Shown piece after piece: positions 43,212 through 53,639 of a DNA stretch of 64,000 nucleotides (position 1 is its first letter; each line of letters starts with the position of its first letter). The position numbers and the translations under genes are program-made. The notes beneath the pieces were generated by a model that ran no database searches, was not told the origin of the DNA, and saw only the letters and a program-made list of their open reading frames with translations. The stretch spans positions 830,702 to 894,701 of the forward strand of contig JAMWFC010000114.1 of assembly GCA_027475525.1 (NCBI GenBank), given 5' to 3'. Source of the stretch: Macrolepiota albuminosa (taxonomy: Eukaryota; Basidiomycota; Agaricomycetes; Agaricales; Agaricaceae).

Positions 43212-44436
43212 TGTAAGATCTAAAATACAATAAGTAAAATTAGCCTCAGTATGCATGTCAAGAGATGAAGAAGCAACTATATTATATATCAAAAATACAA
43301 TAAGTAAAATTCTATATACATATAGCAATTAAAGTCTAGCTATAAGAAAAAAAGAAAAAAGAAGAACTCACAGCCTCAGTATGCATTGATAGAACCCTAC
43401 ACAGGCTAGGCACATTAATAGCATGCTTAGCATCAGCTTTAGACACCTTGCTGTGCTCATTCCAAACTTGGTGCATACAATTTATCTATTTTAGGCCTTA
43501 CTTAACAGCCATGCATGGCAAGCAATGGAACTGATCAATGATAGTGCTGGTGGCAGCTGGAATGACAGATGACAGCTGACAATCATGCTATTAGCAAGCA
43601 CTGACAGGTGGCATCAATCAACCAGCACATGATATAGCTAGCCAACAATAGCACTTACAAATTGGGAATAATGGCATTTATTCACGACAAATAGCTTGGT
43701 GTTTTACCCTGGCACCACAATGGCACTCTTCCTCGGTCAGCTAGATAGCTTTTTTATTTCATTTCTCATTATTTAATTTAATGCATGATATTTAATTACA
43801 TTTTTTACAGTTCACTACTCCTTGGCAACCCCTTAGCCATTTAGCAACAGGAAACTTATTTTTATTATAAATACTTATTGTTGTCACTAGTTACAGAACA
43901 GAACAGAGTACCTTGTTTACCTCTTAGTTCACCCTATAGTTCAGATTTTCTTTGTGCTGACTAAGTTCATAGTCGTTAATTGTCTGAATACTTCTAGCCT
44001 GCTTGCTACAGTTACACTTATAAAACCTACATGCCTTGCACCTATGGCAGGCAAGACACAGCTTAGTTGTCACTAAGCCTCTAGTTCTCTTGCCACATTT
44101 CTTGCTACACCTTGCTCATATCTGCTCCCCTTTTTATTTAGATGCACTCCATTGTTAGCACACTTCCTTTACTGATTATTCTTACTGACCTTTACCAAAT
44201 CTTGCTGTTTAACCTGTTTTCAATTTGTTTTCTGGAACCTGCCCAGGACTCCTTTGACACTTAGCATGTCCAATACATTATCCCTGGTCAGTAGTCATAA
44301 ACCGTGTCTGCAACTGACCACTTACTGGGCATCATCAGTGTGTCGAGAGACAAAAAAGCAACTAAGGCATGAATGAGTCTGACGTCAGTTTAAATAGTAT
44401 AGTACATGTGATTCTCATAAGAAGGCAGACTCTAAA
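43212..44436 (-). repeat. copia element 3, 5' LTR, interrupted
   Basis: LTR sequence 43212-43386 and 44338-44436. Its left part contains an internal partial duplication (AATACAATAAGTAAAATT twice, CCTCAGTATGCAT twice). The right end reads CTCTAAAGTTCAATAT before TTTCC. Confidence 0.6.
43387..44337. repeat. 951-bp LTR-like insert in the copia LTR (probable solo LTR)
   Basis: TGATAGAACCC...GGGCATCATCA has TG..CA ends with a TGAT/ATCA terminal inverted repeat, a TATAAATA box (about 43868) and no coding frame. The flanks (GCAT / GTGT) are an imperfect duplication of the copia LTR sequence. It shares nothing with the other LTR families here, so it would be a fourth family. Confidence 0.55.
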
Positions 44437-44632
44437 GTTCAATATTTTCCATGCTTTAGAGGCTCCAGAAGTGTCAATCCTAGTATAGAGAATCTCCAGA
44501 CTTGTTTTCTTTGAATCTCCCTTTGCCAAGTGAGTAGTTATTATAATATTGCTAGTATATAATCTAACATACTTTGGATCTCCCTCTATCAGCTATATGA
44601 CTGAGCCATAGCCTCCAGAAGTTGCTTTTATA
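44437..44632 (+). repeat. gypsy solo LTR, right part
   Basis: Continuation of 36392-36689 past copia element 3: ATGCTTTAGAGGCTCCAGAA..., with the GAGTAGTTATTATAATA block, ending GTTGCTTTTATA. Confidence 0.7.
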
Positions 44633-44639
44633 CTTGGCT

Positions 44640-45600
44640 CAACAAAAAACTAAGCTTGAAGCACCTCCAGCTTGGTGGTATTAGTAAAATAGGCATCACC
44701 TCCAGACCATTGCATTTTACCTATAGCATAGGCTTGCAGCCAGCACACAATATACTTATTCAACTGGCTAATGGCAGTTCATTCTCCACATTCAGCTTAA
44801 CAATTTCTACAACCCTGACAGACCAATCTTACCCATATCTAAGTCTGCTGTCCTGTTGTGGGTTGCAAGCCTTGGTGGCCAAGTTCAGCCCAAAACTATT
44901 AAAGCATACTTATTTACAGTACACTCCCTCCATATCAAGCCAATCTTTCCTTCATAGCCATCAAATCATCACTTGTCCAACAGCTCATCAGAGGTATCAA
45001 GAGCTACCATAGTGAGCACAATTGCTGCCTAGTTCAGCAAATTATACTTCTCTTCCTCATTGCTCTCCTGGCTCAACTCAAATCAGATGTCAACTCTGGT
45101 GACACCATTGTCTAGGCCATGTGCTGCTTCATGTACTCTGACCTCTTCTAATGGAGCAAGTTCACAGTGGAAAAAGATGGTAAATTCAATGCCAGCCTTA
45201 ACTTCACATACAATTCAGTTCAATTCCTCACTGATTTTAAAAACACCAAAAAGATGGTAAATTCAATGCCAGCCTTAACTTCACATACAATTCAGTTCAA
45301 TTCCTCACTGATTTTAAAAACACCTTGCATGCCAGACTCTCACTCCTGGCATCTAAAACTGACCCCTTAAAGAAAGGCATCACAATTACTATTGCCACTG
45401 CACCAGGTTGCTCAACCTGTCTCATCAAAATACTCAAAGTAAGCCTTTTCAAATCATTATTATTCCTTCAACTCTTTATTCTTATCCATCAATTCTCTCA
45501 GGTTCACCTTCTCTCAACAGTCTCAAATTAAGTAAAACTTCAATCTATCACATACATTCACAACATCTAAAAGTCTGCAAGGAAAGTTCCAATATCTAAA
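44640..45600 (+). other. unidentified decayed coding sequence
   Basis: A 118-codon frame (44656-45012, begins MKHLQLGGISKIGITSRPL) and later pieces (LLAQLKSDVNSGDTI, SLNFTYNSVQFLTDFKNT, ARLSLLASKTDPLKKGITIT) suggest one old exon with stops. I recognise no family. Composition matches the surrounding transposon DNA. Confidence 0.3.
45171..45325. repeat. 77-bp tandem duplication 13
   Basis: AAAAAGATGGTAAATTC at about 45172 recurs at 45249, offset 77, in the unidentified coding remnant. Confidence 0.9.
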
Positions 45601-45839
45601 AATATAGTACACAAATACTGCTTCTGGCAAAATGGACACCTAATCACATTATTGGAATAGAGTATATATATTACTTTACCTCTGCTTCTTAGTCTAGCAT
45701 TGTGGCTTGCCAGCCATTAAAACTAAATTCATTTATTTATTCATTCAATCTATCACATGATCAATCCATCACATGATACAGATAGTCACATGGCAAAAAA
45801 AAATTTAAGACAAAATTTCTGGCACCAACAACATTTCAC

Positions 45840-46234
45840 TGTAAGAGCAACCTCTAGAGGCTGTGGCTCAGTTACACAGCTGGCAGAGGAAGATCCAAAG
45901 AGAACAAGTCTAGGGATTTCCTATGCCAGGTTGGACACTTCTGGAGCCTCTGAAGCATAGGAAACAACTGTACAGTACAACAAAACCTTAAAAGCTTGAA
46001 AATTGCCTACACAAATAATTGCACAAATAAGAGGCAAACTCTGGCAAACTCTGGCTTGTGTAAGTGGTCTGGAAGCAGTGCTGAGGGACCCACACTTGTC
46101 TGAATGGTAGCTAAAGAACCAGAGCACCTCAAGGGCTGAAAATAGTACTAATGTCAGAAGAAATAAGAGAATGAATGAAAGGAAAGTGAAGAGATAAAGA
46201 GTGAAAGAAGGAAAAAATGAGGAGTCCCCTGACA
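45840..46234 (-). repeat. solo gypsy LTR, minus orientation
   Basis: TGTAAGAGCAACCTC...GGAGTCCCCTGACA is the reverse of the chromovirus LTR. Flanks TTCAC and TTTAC differ at one site. Confidence 0.8.
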
Positions 46235-47015
46235 TTTACAAGTACATACACCTAATTCACAACCACCTACTAATATACAAACTACCTACAAATTCCTTCC
46301 ATTTCTTTCCATTCATCACCCCCTCTCTTTCTCTTCTTATCACAAAATATACCCTTCCTCCAAACTCAGAGCCACTACACACCACTACTATGTGTGCCTT
46401 ATTTTAATCTGCACAACAACACATTAAACCTTACAATGCAAATGCTTCAGATAAAAAAAACTCTAAAAGATTTAAACCAATATGAGAATGAAAAGTACTC
46501 TGGAAACTCACAAGCTGCCTGACCCTTATTATGATTGCTGCATTTTCCCTAAAAAATCAGCACTGGAGAGAAAAATATATAAAAAAAAAAGAGGCAATGT
46601 AGGCTTTAAATCAAGAACCTGATAGGGCATTTGCTCTCACAAGCCTCCACATTCTGGAATGTGTACATTAGCATCAGCATTGAGCTACCTGAAGGGAGCC
46701 AAGACATATGTACCCTCACACATGCTGCCCATATATCCATACTTGGGTTAAGATAATGTTCAAGGAAATATGTACCTAATTTATATCTGAGCTACATTGT
46801 ACAAGTTGTGAGTATTGGGCCATGGGTGGCAGCAGGATAGAACTCTTGAGTGTCATCAAAGAACTGTAACTTGTCTTTGTGGAGGAGCCAGGAGACATTG
46901 GTGTTACAATCTGACATGTAGAGGCATGGTGAGCAGAGACAATGAAAACCAAAGAATGAAGTGGATGGACCAATGATGGGGACTAGAGAATAAAATACAA
47001 GGGTCAAGAAACTCA
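46235..47015. other. no recognised gene
   Basis: AT-rich, low-complexity; short frames on both strands only. Confidence 0.3.
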
Positions 47016-47020
47016 GAGTC

Positions 47021-47539
47021 TGTAAAGGCAACCTCTGGCAGCTATGGCTCAGTCACACAGCTGGCAGAGGAAGATCCAAAGTGTATTAGAGTATATATTG
47101 ACAATATCATAACAACTACTCACCTGACAGAGGAAGATCCAAAGAGAACAAGTCTAGGGATTTTCTATGCCAGGTTGGATGCTTTTGGGGCCTCTGAAGC
47201 ATGGAAAACAACTGTACAGTACAACAAAATCTTAAAAACTTAAAAATTGCCTAAATAAACAACTGTACAAACAAGGCAGGAAAACTCCGGACTTTGGAAG
47301 TCAGAAAGGCAAACTCCAGCTTATGTAAGCAGTCTGGAAGCGGTACTGAAGGGCCCATACTTGTCTGAATGATAGCTAAAGAACCAGAGCACCTCAAAAG
47401 TTGAGAATAGTACTAACAGATAGTGTTGAAAGAATAGAAACAGTAAAATGAGAGAATGACAGAAGAAATAAGAAAATGAATGAAAGAAGAGTGAAGGAAT
47501 AAGGAGTGAATGAATGAAGAAATGAGGAGTGCCCTGACA
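47021..47539 (-). repeat. solo gypsy LTR, minus orientation, with perfect target duplication
   Basis: TGTAAAGGCAACC...GAGTGCCCTGACA, 519 bp, flanked by GAGTC on both sides (47016-47020 and 47540-47544). Includes the TATTATAATA-type block near its left end. Confidence 0.88.
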
Positions 47540-47544
47540 GAGTC

Positions 47545-48600
47545 AATAGGCAAGAAATTATATATAGACATTGGACAGACTCAGAACACCCTCAGTCAAC
47601 AATACAGAGACTGAGGGTGAGTAGACTAACTTACTCTATGTGGCCACAATACTTGCGCATACCATAGACTTGTACTTAGTTTGTATCTGTCAATTATGTG
47701 CTAGTTGACAATACAGAAACTGAGGACTTAGACTTACTTTGTATCTGTCAGTGTGCAATTTAGGATTCTACTTGTCAACAATTGAAAGGCATAGAAAAGA
47801 CAAAGCACAGATCAGATGGGATGATCATTCATTGCCCATCAATGGTCAAGTAGAATGTTGAGTGTGCATCAGAGAGACCATTATCAGCAAAAGAGATAAT
47901 GCCAAAGTGGCAGTATGCAATGCAGCAGACACACCTCATTGACTGAATAAAGTCAACTCAAAAACAAGTAGGACTCAATAAAGGAAGGACACCCAACAAC
48001 TCACCTCCAGAATGTTAAAAATGACAAAGCACATTTTGTTTATTCAACCTTGCCATTATTGCATCACTTATTGTTGAGGTAGATGTCCTGTTATTTCAAA
48101 AGCTGGATCCTTTTCCTTTCTGGATTGGCATTACTTAACTGAACTTATTGTTGAGGTAGATGTCCTGTTATTTCAAAAGCTGGATCCTTTTCCTTTCTGG
48201 ATTGGCATTACTTAACTGAGGTGTGCCACAAATGTGAGCCTTGTGTTGTTCTTTTCTTATTTATTTTATTTTTGTTATAAAATTATATTTACTGACTCAT
48301 ATAAATTGTTAGTATTTTCACATTATCACACCAGCCACTCATCACACAGAGCCACTGGCCATCACTGCTGTTGCTTTGTACCAATCCCTTCATTGTCTTA
48401 CATGTATATATATACACTACTACACTAGATGAACCCCTCAGTCAATTATACTGGACTGAGGGATGATTAACTGCGCTTCTCTTGTTATTTACATACTAAC
48501 TAACTGTACCATAGAATAACTTACATTTGTTCTTAGGTACAGTTCAAATATCAGTCAATTATACCGGACTGTGTTACAATTTTCATCACTCTCAATTGTG
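47545..48600. repeat. copia-type LTR debris with two stem-loops
   Basis: CACCCTCAGTC/GACTGAGGGTG (47587 and 47609, perfect 11-bp stem) and CCCTCAGTC/GACTGAGGG (48435 and 48454), the second 20 bases after a TATATATATACAC TATA-like run. A related decayed GTCAATTATACCGGACT lies at about 48560. No coding sequence recognised between them. Confidence 0.45.
48066..48220. repeat. 77-bp tandem duplication 14
   Basis: ACTTATTGTTGAGGTAGATG at 48066 recurs at 48143, offset 77, in non-coding DNA. Confidence 0.9.
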
Positions 48601-48766
48601 TTCAACATATTCATCGTTGAACAACTGAGGCTCACTTTTAACTTGTCAAGGATAATGCCTCATGACTTCGGATTTACTATCAAACACGAGCATCATATGT
48701 TACATTATAACTCGTATGTTTTCTTTCTTACATATACGTTTTAAAATCTTCATATTGATCACTCAT

Positions 48767-49079
48767 TGACAAAGCATGTTATATATTTGCGCAGTAGATT
48801 CGTAGTACAATTATCACTGAGTTCAGACGAAGTAAGGATATTATATTAAATATAATATGGTCAATAAGCATACCTGAGTTCAGATGAAGTAAGGATGTCT
48901 GAACCTCAGGAAATAGGAGGTTTAAATAAGTAATTATGTCTATGATTTAAAATAAGATGATGACATACTACTTAATCATAATTGTATGATAGTTAAATCA
49001 TAAGGTAAGAATTACAAATGAACTACGTACTCAATGACAAATTCATGACACCCGTAGCTAGTCAGTGATATCTTCAACA
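48767..49079 (-). repeat. copia element 2, 3' LTR (313 bp)
   Basis: Contains the dyad CCTGAGTTCAGA...TCTGAACCTCAGG (about 48873-48900). The minus-strand sequence AAGTGGGAG next to it (49080-49088) serves as polypurine tract. Confidence 0.88.
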
Positions 49080-49105
49080 CTCCCACTTGATGATGCTTGA
49101 GGGTG

Positions 49106-49560
49106 TCAGACACCAAGTTTATTATGGAAGAGTTTGAACGCGTCCTGAGGTAAAGCTTTAATGAACACGTCAGCAATCATGCTTGGAATATAATCAAGTT
49201 TGATAGTTTCACATGCAATATGATCGCAAATAAAGTGACAGCAAATGTTGATATGTTTGGTGCATGAATGAGCGACTGGATTGTTGGAAAGTGATATACT
49301 GCCAGTACTGTCGGTATGTATGATGGTGGCAGTAATTTGTTGGAAGTCAAGATCCATAAGAAGACTTCTGAGCCAGATTGCTTCACGAGTGGCATTTGAG
49401 TAGGCAATGTATTCAGCCTCTACAGTAGAAGTGGCTACCACACTTTGTTTCTTGGATGACCATGACACTGTGCTGCCATTCACATTAAAGAACCATCCGC
49501 TCACAGATTTACGATCATGTGCATCCTGTGCCCAGCTAGAGTCGTTTCAACCAACTAGAG
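49106..49560 (-). pseudogene. copia element 2: RNase H
   Basis: An open frame reads KSVSGWFFNVNGSTVSW, SSKKQSVVATSTVEAEYIA, IHTDSTGSISLSNNP, HINICCHFICDHI, IPSMIADVFIKALPQDAFK, ending at HNKLGV. Nearly intact; a stop separates it from the RT frame at about 49510. Confidence 0.85.
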
Positions 49561-50671
49561 AAACCTCATTATTCTTTGGCAATCCTCCCAATTCAAGAGC
49601 TAAATCTCGAGTTCCTTTTAGATATCATAGGATGTGTTTGCCTGCTGCAAGATGCTGTATTCCAGGATTACCAGCAAATTGAGCTAGCAAACCAACAGAA
49701 AACTGGATATCGGGATGTGTTTGGGTTACATAGAGCAAAGACCCAATGAGAGAAAGGTAATTTATATCTTTAGCATAAGTCGTATATGCAAGTTCCTCTT
49801 CTGATGTGGGAGATTGTAAAAGGGAAAGATGATGATTGGTGATTATCGGCGTGGAAACTGGAGTGCAATTCTCCATTCCAAAGCGTTCCAAGATGGAATT
49901 AATATATGACGATTGATTCAACTTGATGATACATTTCTCCCAATCATGAGATACTTGTAATCCCAAAATATAACAGATTTTGCCAAGATCCGTTATATCA
50001 AAATGACTGGACAGATCCCTTTTAAAGGATATAATTCTGTACCCATCTTTACTGGCTATAGCCATGTCATCCACGTAGACTAAGACAATTAAGATTATTT
50101 TCCCAGCTGAGTGATACAGATACAAGCAATTATCAGATCAAGTTTGAATGAATCCCAGTTTGACAAGAACATCATGTAGACATTGTTTCCATTTACGACC
50201 AGCTTGTTTAAGACCGTAAATAGCTTTACAAAGTTTTCAATATCTTTTCTTTCCTATTCCTTCAGGTGCCTTCATATATATTTCCTCATCCAGATTTCCC
50301 TCCAGGTACACACTGATTATGTCAATTTGATGTATCTCCAGATTGAACATGGCTGCGAGCGTTAGGAAAACTCGAAGAGTCATGAATTTGGCTACAGAGG
50401 AAAATGTTTCGTCAAAATCAATGCCTGGGATTTGAGAGAAACCTTGAGCTACAATGCGAGCTTTAAACTTAGCGTGTTTCTCATTTTCATCAAACTTCTC
50501 TTTTAGTATAATTTTGCTTCCGATCGCTTTCTTGCCAGCAGGTAAGTCATTGATTTCTTCAAATACCTTTTTATTCAGTAATTGTTTATATTCGGCTTCA
50601 AGGGCTTGTTTCCAATCTAGGACATGTGTCGATTTTAAAGCCTCGGCATACATGGGTCCTGAAGTAGCCAC
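49561..50671 (-). pseudogene. copia element 2: reverse transcriptase
   Basis: GPMYAEALKSTHVLDWKQAL and EAEYKQLLNKKVFEEI open the RT. It continues FKARIVAQGFSQIPGIDFDE, HQIDIISVYLEGNLDEEIYM, KAIYGLKQAGRKWKQCLHDV, and VLVYVDDMAIAS (canonical YVDD). SLIGSLLYVTQTHPDIQFSV follows, then a stop after AAGKHI. Only a few single-base changes interrupt the frame. Confidence 0.85.
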
Positions 50672-51480
50672 AAAAGCTACGTGGCCAGAATCTTCTTCTT
50701 CACCATATCGTTTAGAGGCACGACGTTCCCTTGTTGATGGATCTCATTTTGGAAGATTCTCCCACTTCTTCGATTTTAGAGGCACTGGTGGAGTTTCCAT
50801 TGGAGGAGGGGACTGGGTTGGAGTGGTGGAAGCACAAGGAGGAGAGGGATATTGGAGATCTTTGACGTCTCCAGGTGATGCACTCCTATATTCCTGCTTA
50901 GAAGACTCAGGATCAGCTAACTCACTTTCCACTTCATTCTCAGAATTTTCTTGAGGAATCGACACACGACGAGGTGAATCCGTAGTAGGATATATTGCAG
51001 CATCGATCATATTATTGATCTCTTCGGCGCTGGATTTGTTGGCAATGAACACAATGTGCCCATCAAGCTCTCCAAGATTCATTATTTCGATGCAATAGAG
51101 GGTTCCAGTAGAACCTATGAGATTTGCTTTCAAGAATTCATGATTATTCCACAGCAAAGCGATTCCGAAAGGTAATCCTTTGATTGTGGCGCCGGCACGT
51201 TGTAATTGTCCAAGGCTGACTAAATTTGCACCCAAACTTGGGATGTGTAGAGCATTGTGGAGTAAAATGTCATTGGTGCCGTCAAGGAGATTAGTTCTGA
51301 ATGTTATGGTACCGGTACCTGCAACTGGTACTTGATGCAATCCTCCGACAGACACATGTTGAAGGTAAGCGTTATGGTATTTGGTGAAATATTTTCGGTC
51401 TGATACCATATGACAGGACACAGCACTGTCAAGTAGCAATCCAGAAGGCATGTCATCATAATTGGCCATCAAGACTTTGC
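50672..51480 (-). pseudogene. copia element 2: protease joined to the post-integrase linker (integrase core missing)
   Basis: The protease motif is LLLDSAVSCHMVSDRKYF; the usual DSGA is DSAV, so activity is doubtful. VGGLHQVPVAGTGTITF and LHNALHIPSLGANLVSLGQL are typical. The frame continues through GSTGTLYCIEIMNLG, then goes straight to the Pro/Ser/Glu-rich linker (TTDSPRRVSIPQ... PPPMETPPVPLKSKKW). The zinc-binding HHCC part, all three catalytic acids and the integrase C-terminus are absent without any frame break. Confidence 0.8.
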
Positions 51481-52455
51481 CAATTTCGCAACTTTGAGTT
51501 ACGGAGTCATTTACCGCCAGATTAGCATTGCCGATGCCCCTAGACTTTTTGGGCTTCGGACACTTTGGACTCCAGTGCCCCTTATCTCCACAGTTGTGGC
51601 AGATATCATCGGGCTTAGGTTCGTGTTTACCCTTCTATTTGTTCTTTGCTAACTTTGAATTGATTTTGCTCCCACTGAAATCACGATTGTTATTCGAAAT
51701 GAACGCCACGGTTTTCATTGAAAAACTATCTTCTTGAACAATGCAATCATACACGAGCATCAATTCAGAAGAGACATCTTCCAACTTGAGGTCAGCACCT
51801 CGAAGCAACAAGTTCTGCTTGACGACTTCCCAAGCAGGAGAGCGTGGCAAAGACAGCAAAATGGTATTGATCAAAGTATGGTCATCTATCTTGTGATCGG
51901 CCTCGATGAAATGACGACGAATATTGTAATAGAATCCGATATGATCAGATATTGAGGTACGTCCGTCCCATTTCTTTGCGAACAATTGCTGATAGTAGTA
52001 GTGTATGTTAACACCACTTTGTTGCTCGACGAAGTTGGAATGTAATTGATTCCATGTAACATTAGAACTTTCGCAGTCGATAATGGACTCGCGTTGGGCA
52101 TGCTCAATGGTGTTACGAATCAAGCCCATTGCCGCATCGTCTTTGTTAAGCCAGCGATTATATTTTTTGCAAGACTGTTCCCAGGACAAATACTCTTTAG
52201 TATGTCCATTAATTCCTGACCTTCCTTCCGGATGCTAACCGAAGGTCTGTCCTCAGCAGGACAAGTAGTCGTTAAGAGGTTTGGAAATTCAGAAGGGGGT
52301 TTGGTAGGACAGAGTTCACGACCAGAAACTATACCCCAGAGAGATTTAGCTTGCAACACTGCTTTCATATTATCTGACCAGATATGATAATTCGTACCAT
52401 TCAACTTCGCGAACTGTAAGGTCTCGGAAGTTGATTCGCTAACCGTGGGGCCCAT
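51481..52455 (-). pseudogene. copia element 2: gag
   Basis: The ATG at 52455 (MGPTVSESTSETLQFAKLNG) lies inside the primer binding site. DUF4219/UBN2-type capsid follows (TNYHIWSDNMKAVLQAKSLW, then SWEQSCKKYNRWLNKDDAAM, WNQLHSNFVEQQSGV, LLSLPRSPAWEVVKQNLLLR). An intact zinc knuckle CHNCGDKGHWSPKCP (CX2CX4HX4C) lies at about 51570-51615. One frameshift near 52185 and one stop near 51634 interrupt it. Confidence 0.85.
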
Positions 52456-52598
52456 AACCTGACGAAGCATGTTATATATTTGCGCAGTAGATTCGTAGTA
52501 CAATTATCACTGAGTTCAGACGTGGGGCCCATAACCTGACGAAGCATGTTATATATTTGCGCAGTAGATTCGTAGTACAATTATCACTGAGTTCAGAC
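52444..52598. repeat. 77-bp tandem duplication 15
   Basis: CGTGGGGCCCATAACCTGAC at 52444 recurs at 52521, offset 77. It spans the gag start, primer site and LTR edge of copia element 2, giving a false second PBS and LTR start (52537). Confidence 0.92.
52447..52459 (-). promoter_or_regulatory. copia element 2 primer binding site overlapping the gag start codon
   Basis: GGTTATGGGCCCC directly follows the 5' LTR and matches GGTTATGAGCCC (complement of the initiator-tRNA anticodon arm) at 11 of 12 positions. The ATG inside it is the gag start. Confidence 0.65.
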
Positions 52599-52886
52599 GA
52601 AGTAAGGATATTATATTAAATATAATATGGTCAATAAGCGTACCTGAGTTCAGACGAAGTAAGGATGTCTGAACCTCAGGAAATAGGAGGTTTAAATAAG
52701 TAATTATCTATGATTTAAAATAAGATGATGACATACTACTTAATCATAATTGTATCATACTTTAATCATGTATCATATTTAATCATAATTGTATGATAGT
52801 TAAATCATAAGGTAAGAATTACAAATGAACTACGTACTCAATGACGAATTCATGACACCCGTAGCTAGTCAGCGATATCTTCGACA
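52460..52886 (-). repeat. copia element 2, 5' LTR
   Basis: Equivalent to the 3' LTR but for the 77-bp duplication at its left end and a short AT-rich duplication (TAATCATAATTGTAT twice, about 52741-52795). Confidence 0.85.
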
Positions 52887-53061
52887 CTCATTTATGACGT
52901 ACACGGCTCCTCTTGTTTCATTACTACGATACTATATTATATCGAGTCCCACCTGGAAATGGATCATCTTACGATTTCCACTCTCCAGTTATCCATTGTA
53001 TTATATTCGTACATGAATAGAATCATTTATCCATATGCTGCGTCATAATTTACTTCTACAC

Positions 53062-53600
53062 TCATGACCATATGCAAAAAAGAGGACGTCGAGAACATGC
53101 TGACCTTGCCCTGCTCGTAGCCGAACCTGCAGACATCATAAGGTTTCCGCGCTCCTTGATACCGCTGGGCACAAACACCTCGGGGTGCTTCTGATGGATG
53201 ACCTTAAGGCCAGTGGAGCCTTCAAGATCGCTATCAATGACCATGGCATGCCGTGTAGCTTCCTCTTTAGAGAGCGTGTCTAGGACGAGGTTGGCGGGTT
53301 CTTGAGATGACGCGCGTCGCGCTGATCTCCTTTGACAAGGGAATGAACGTGTAGAGCTGCGGGGTAGGTTTGATAGAAGAGGAGAGAAACAATAAAGTCC
53401 GGGCACCCTCGCGCTTCCCAAAGTGGGCGAGCGGGGACTTCACGGGGATCACGTCGTGTCCGTAGGTGGAGCTTAAATGTATTGGATCCCCAGGGCCATT
53501 TGTCATTTGAGGATGACTGGGAGAGATGTGGGTGGGATGGGCAGAAAGTAGTGTTGGCTGGGACATTCGTGCACGTGTTCTATAGCTACCTCCTCGATTG
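53062..53600 (-). pseudogene. transketolase / dihydroxyacetone-synthase-like fragment (pyrimidine-binding domain)
   Basis: The minus strand reads VLDTLSKEEATRHAMVIDSD, LEGSTGLKVIHQKHPEVFVP, SGIKERGNLMMSAG and, one frame over, FGYEQGKVSMFST. This is the ERGNFSAAAGFG-type start of the pyrimidine domain of fungal transketolase-like enzymes, which move two-carbon ketol units with thiamine diphosphate. The thiamine-activating Glu (ERGN) is visible. One base is missing after SAG. The upstream piece (HDVIPVKSPLAHFGKREG, about 53430-53480) is probably separated by an intron ending CCCCGCAG. The N-terminal diphosphate domain and the C-terminus are absent, so it is a gene fragment. Confidence 0.7.
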
Positions 53601-53639
53601 ATCATTGCATTCCCCTGTCTTTCCCCCAACCTAACACAG

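Larger units (their letters stand above)
36690..44436 (-). mobile_element. copia element 3, decayed, inserted in a gypsy LTR
   Basis: Short LTRs TGTAAGA(C/T)CTAAAA...: 36690-36899 on the left and 43212-44436 on the right, the latter interrupted by a 951-bp insert. Target duplication TTTCC. Minus-strand order gag, protease, integrase, RT, RNase H. Tc1-like element 3 (37829-39019) splits the RT. Without the two inserts the element is about 5.6 kb, a normal copia size. Numerous stops and frame changes make it the oldest of the three copia copies by eye. Confidence 0.8.
48767..52886 (-). mobile_element. copia element 2, integrase-deleted, complete ends
   Basis: LTRs TGAC(A/G)AAGCATG...TTC(A/G)ACA at 48767-49079 and 52460-52886 lie between CTCAT target duplications (48762-48766 and 52887-52891). 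The minus strand codes gag, protease, a short pre-integrase stretch, RT and RNase H, but the integrase core is absent, which explains the 4.1 kb length. Stops and frameshifts are few. It would need an integrase supplied by another element. Confidence 0.9.
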
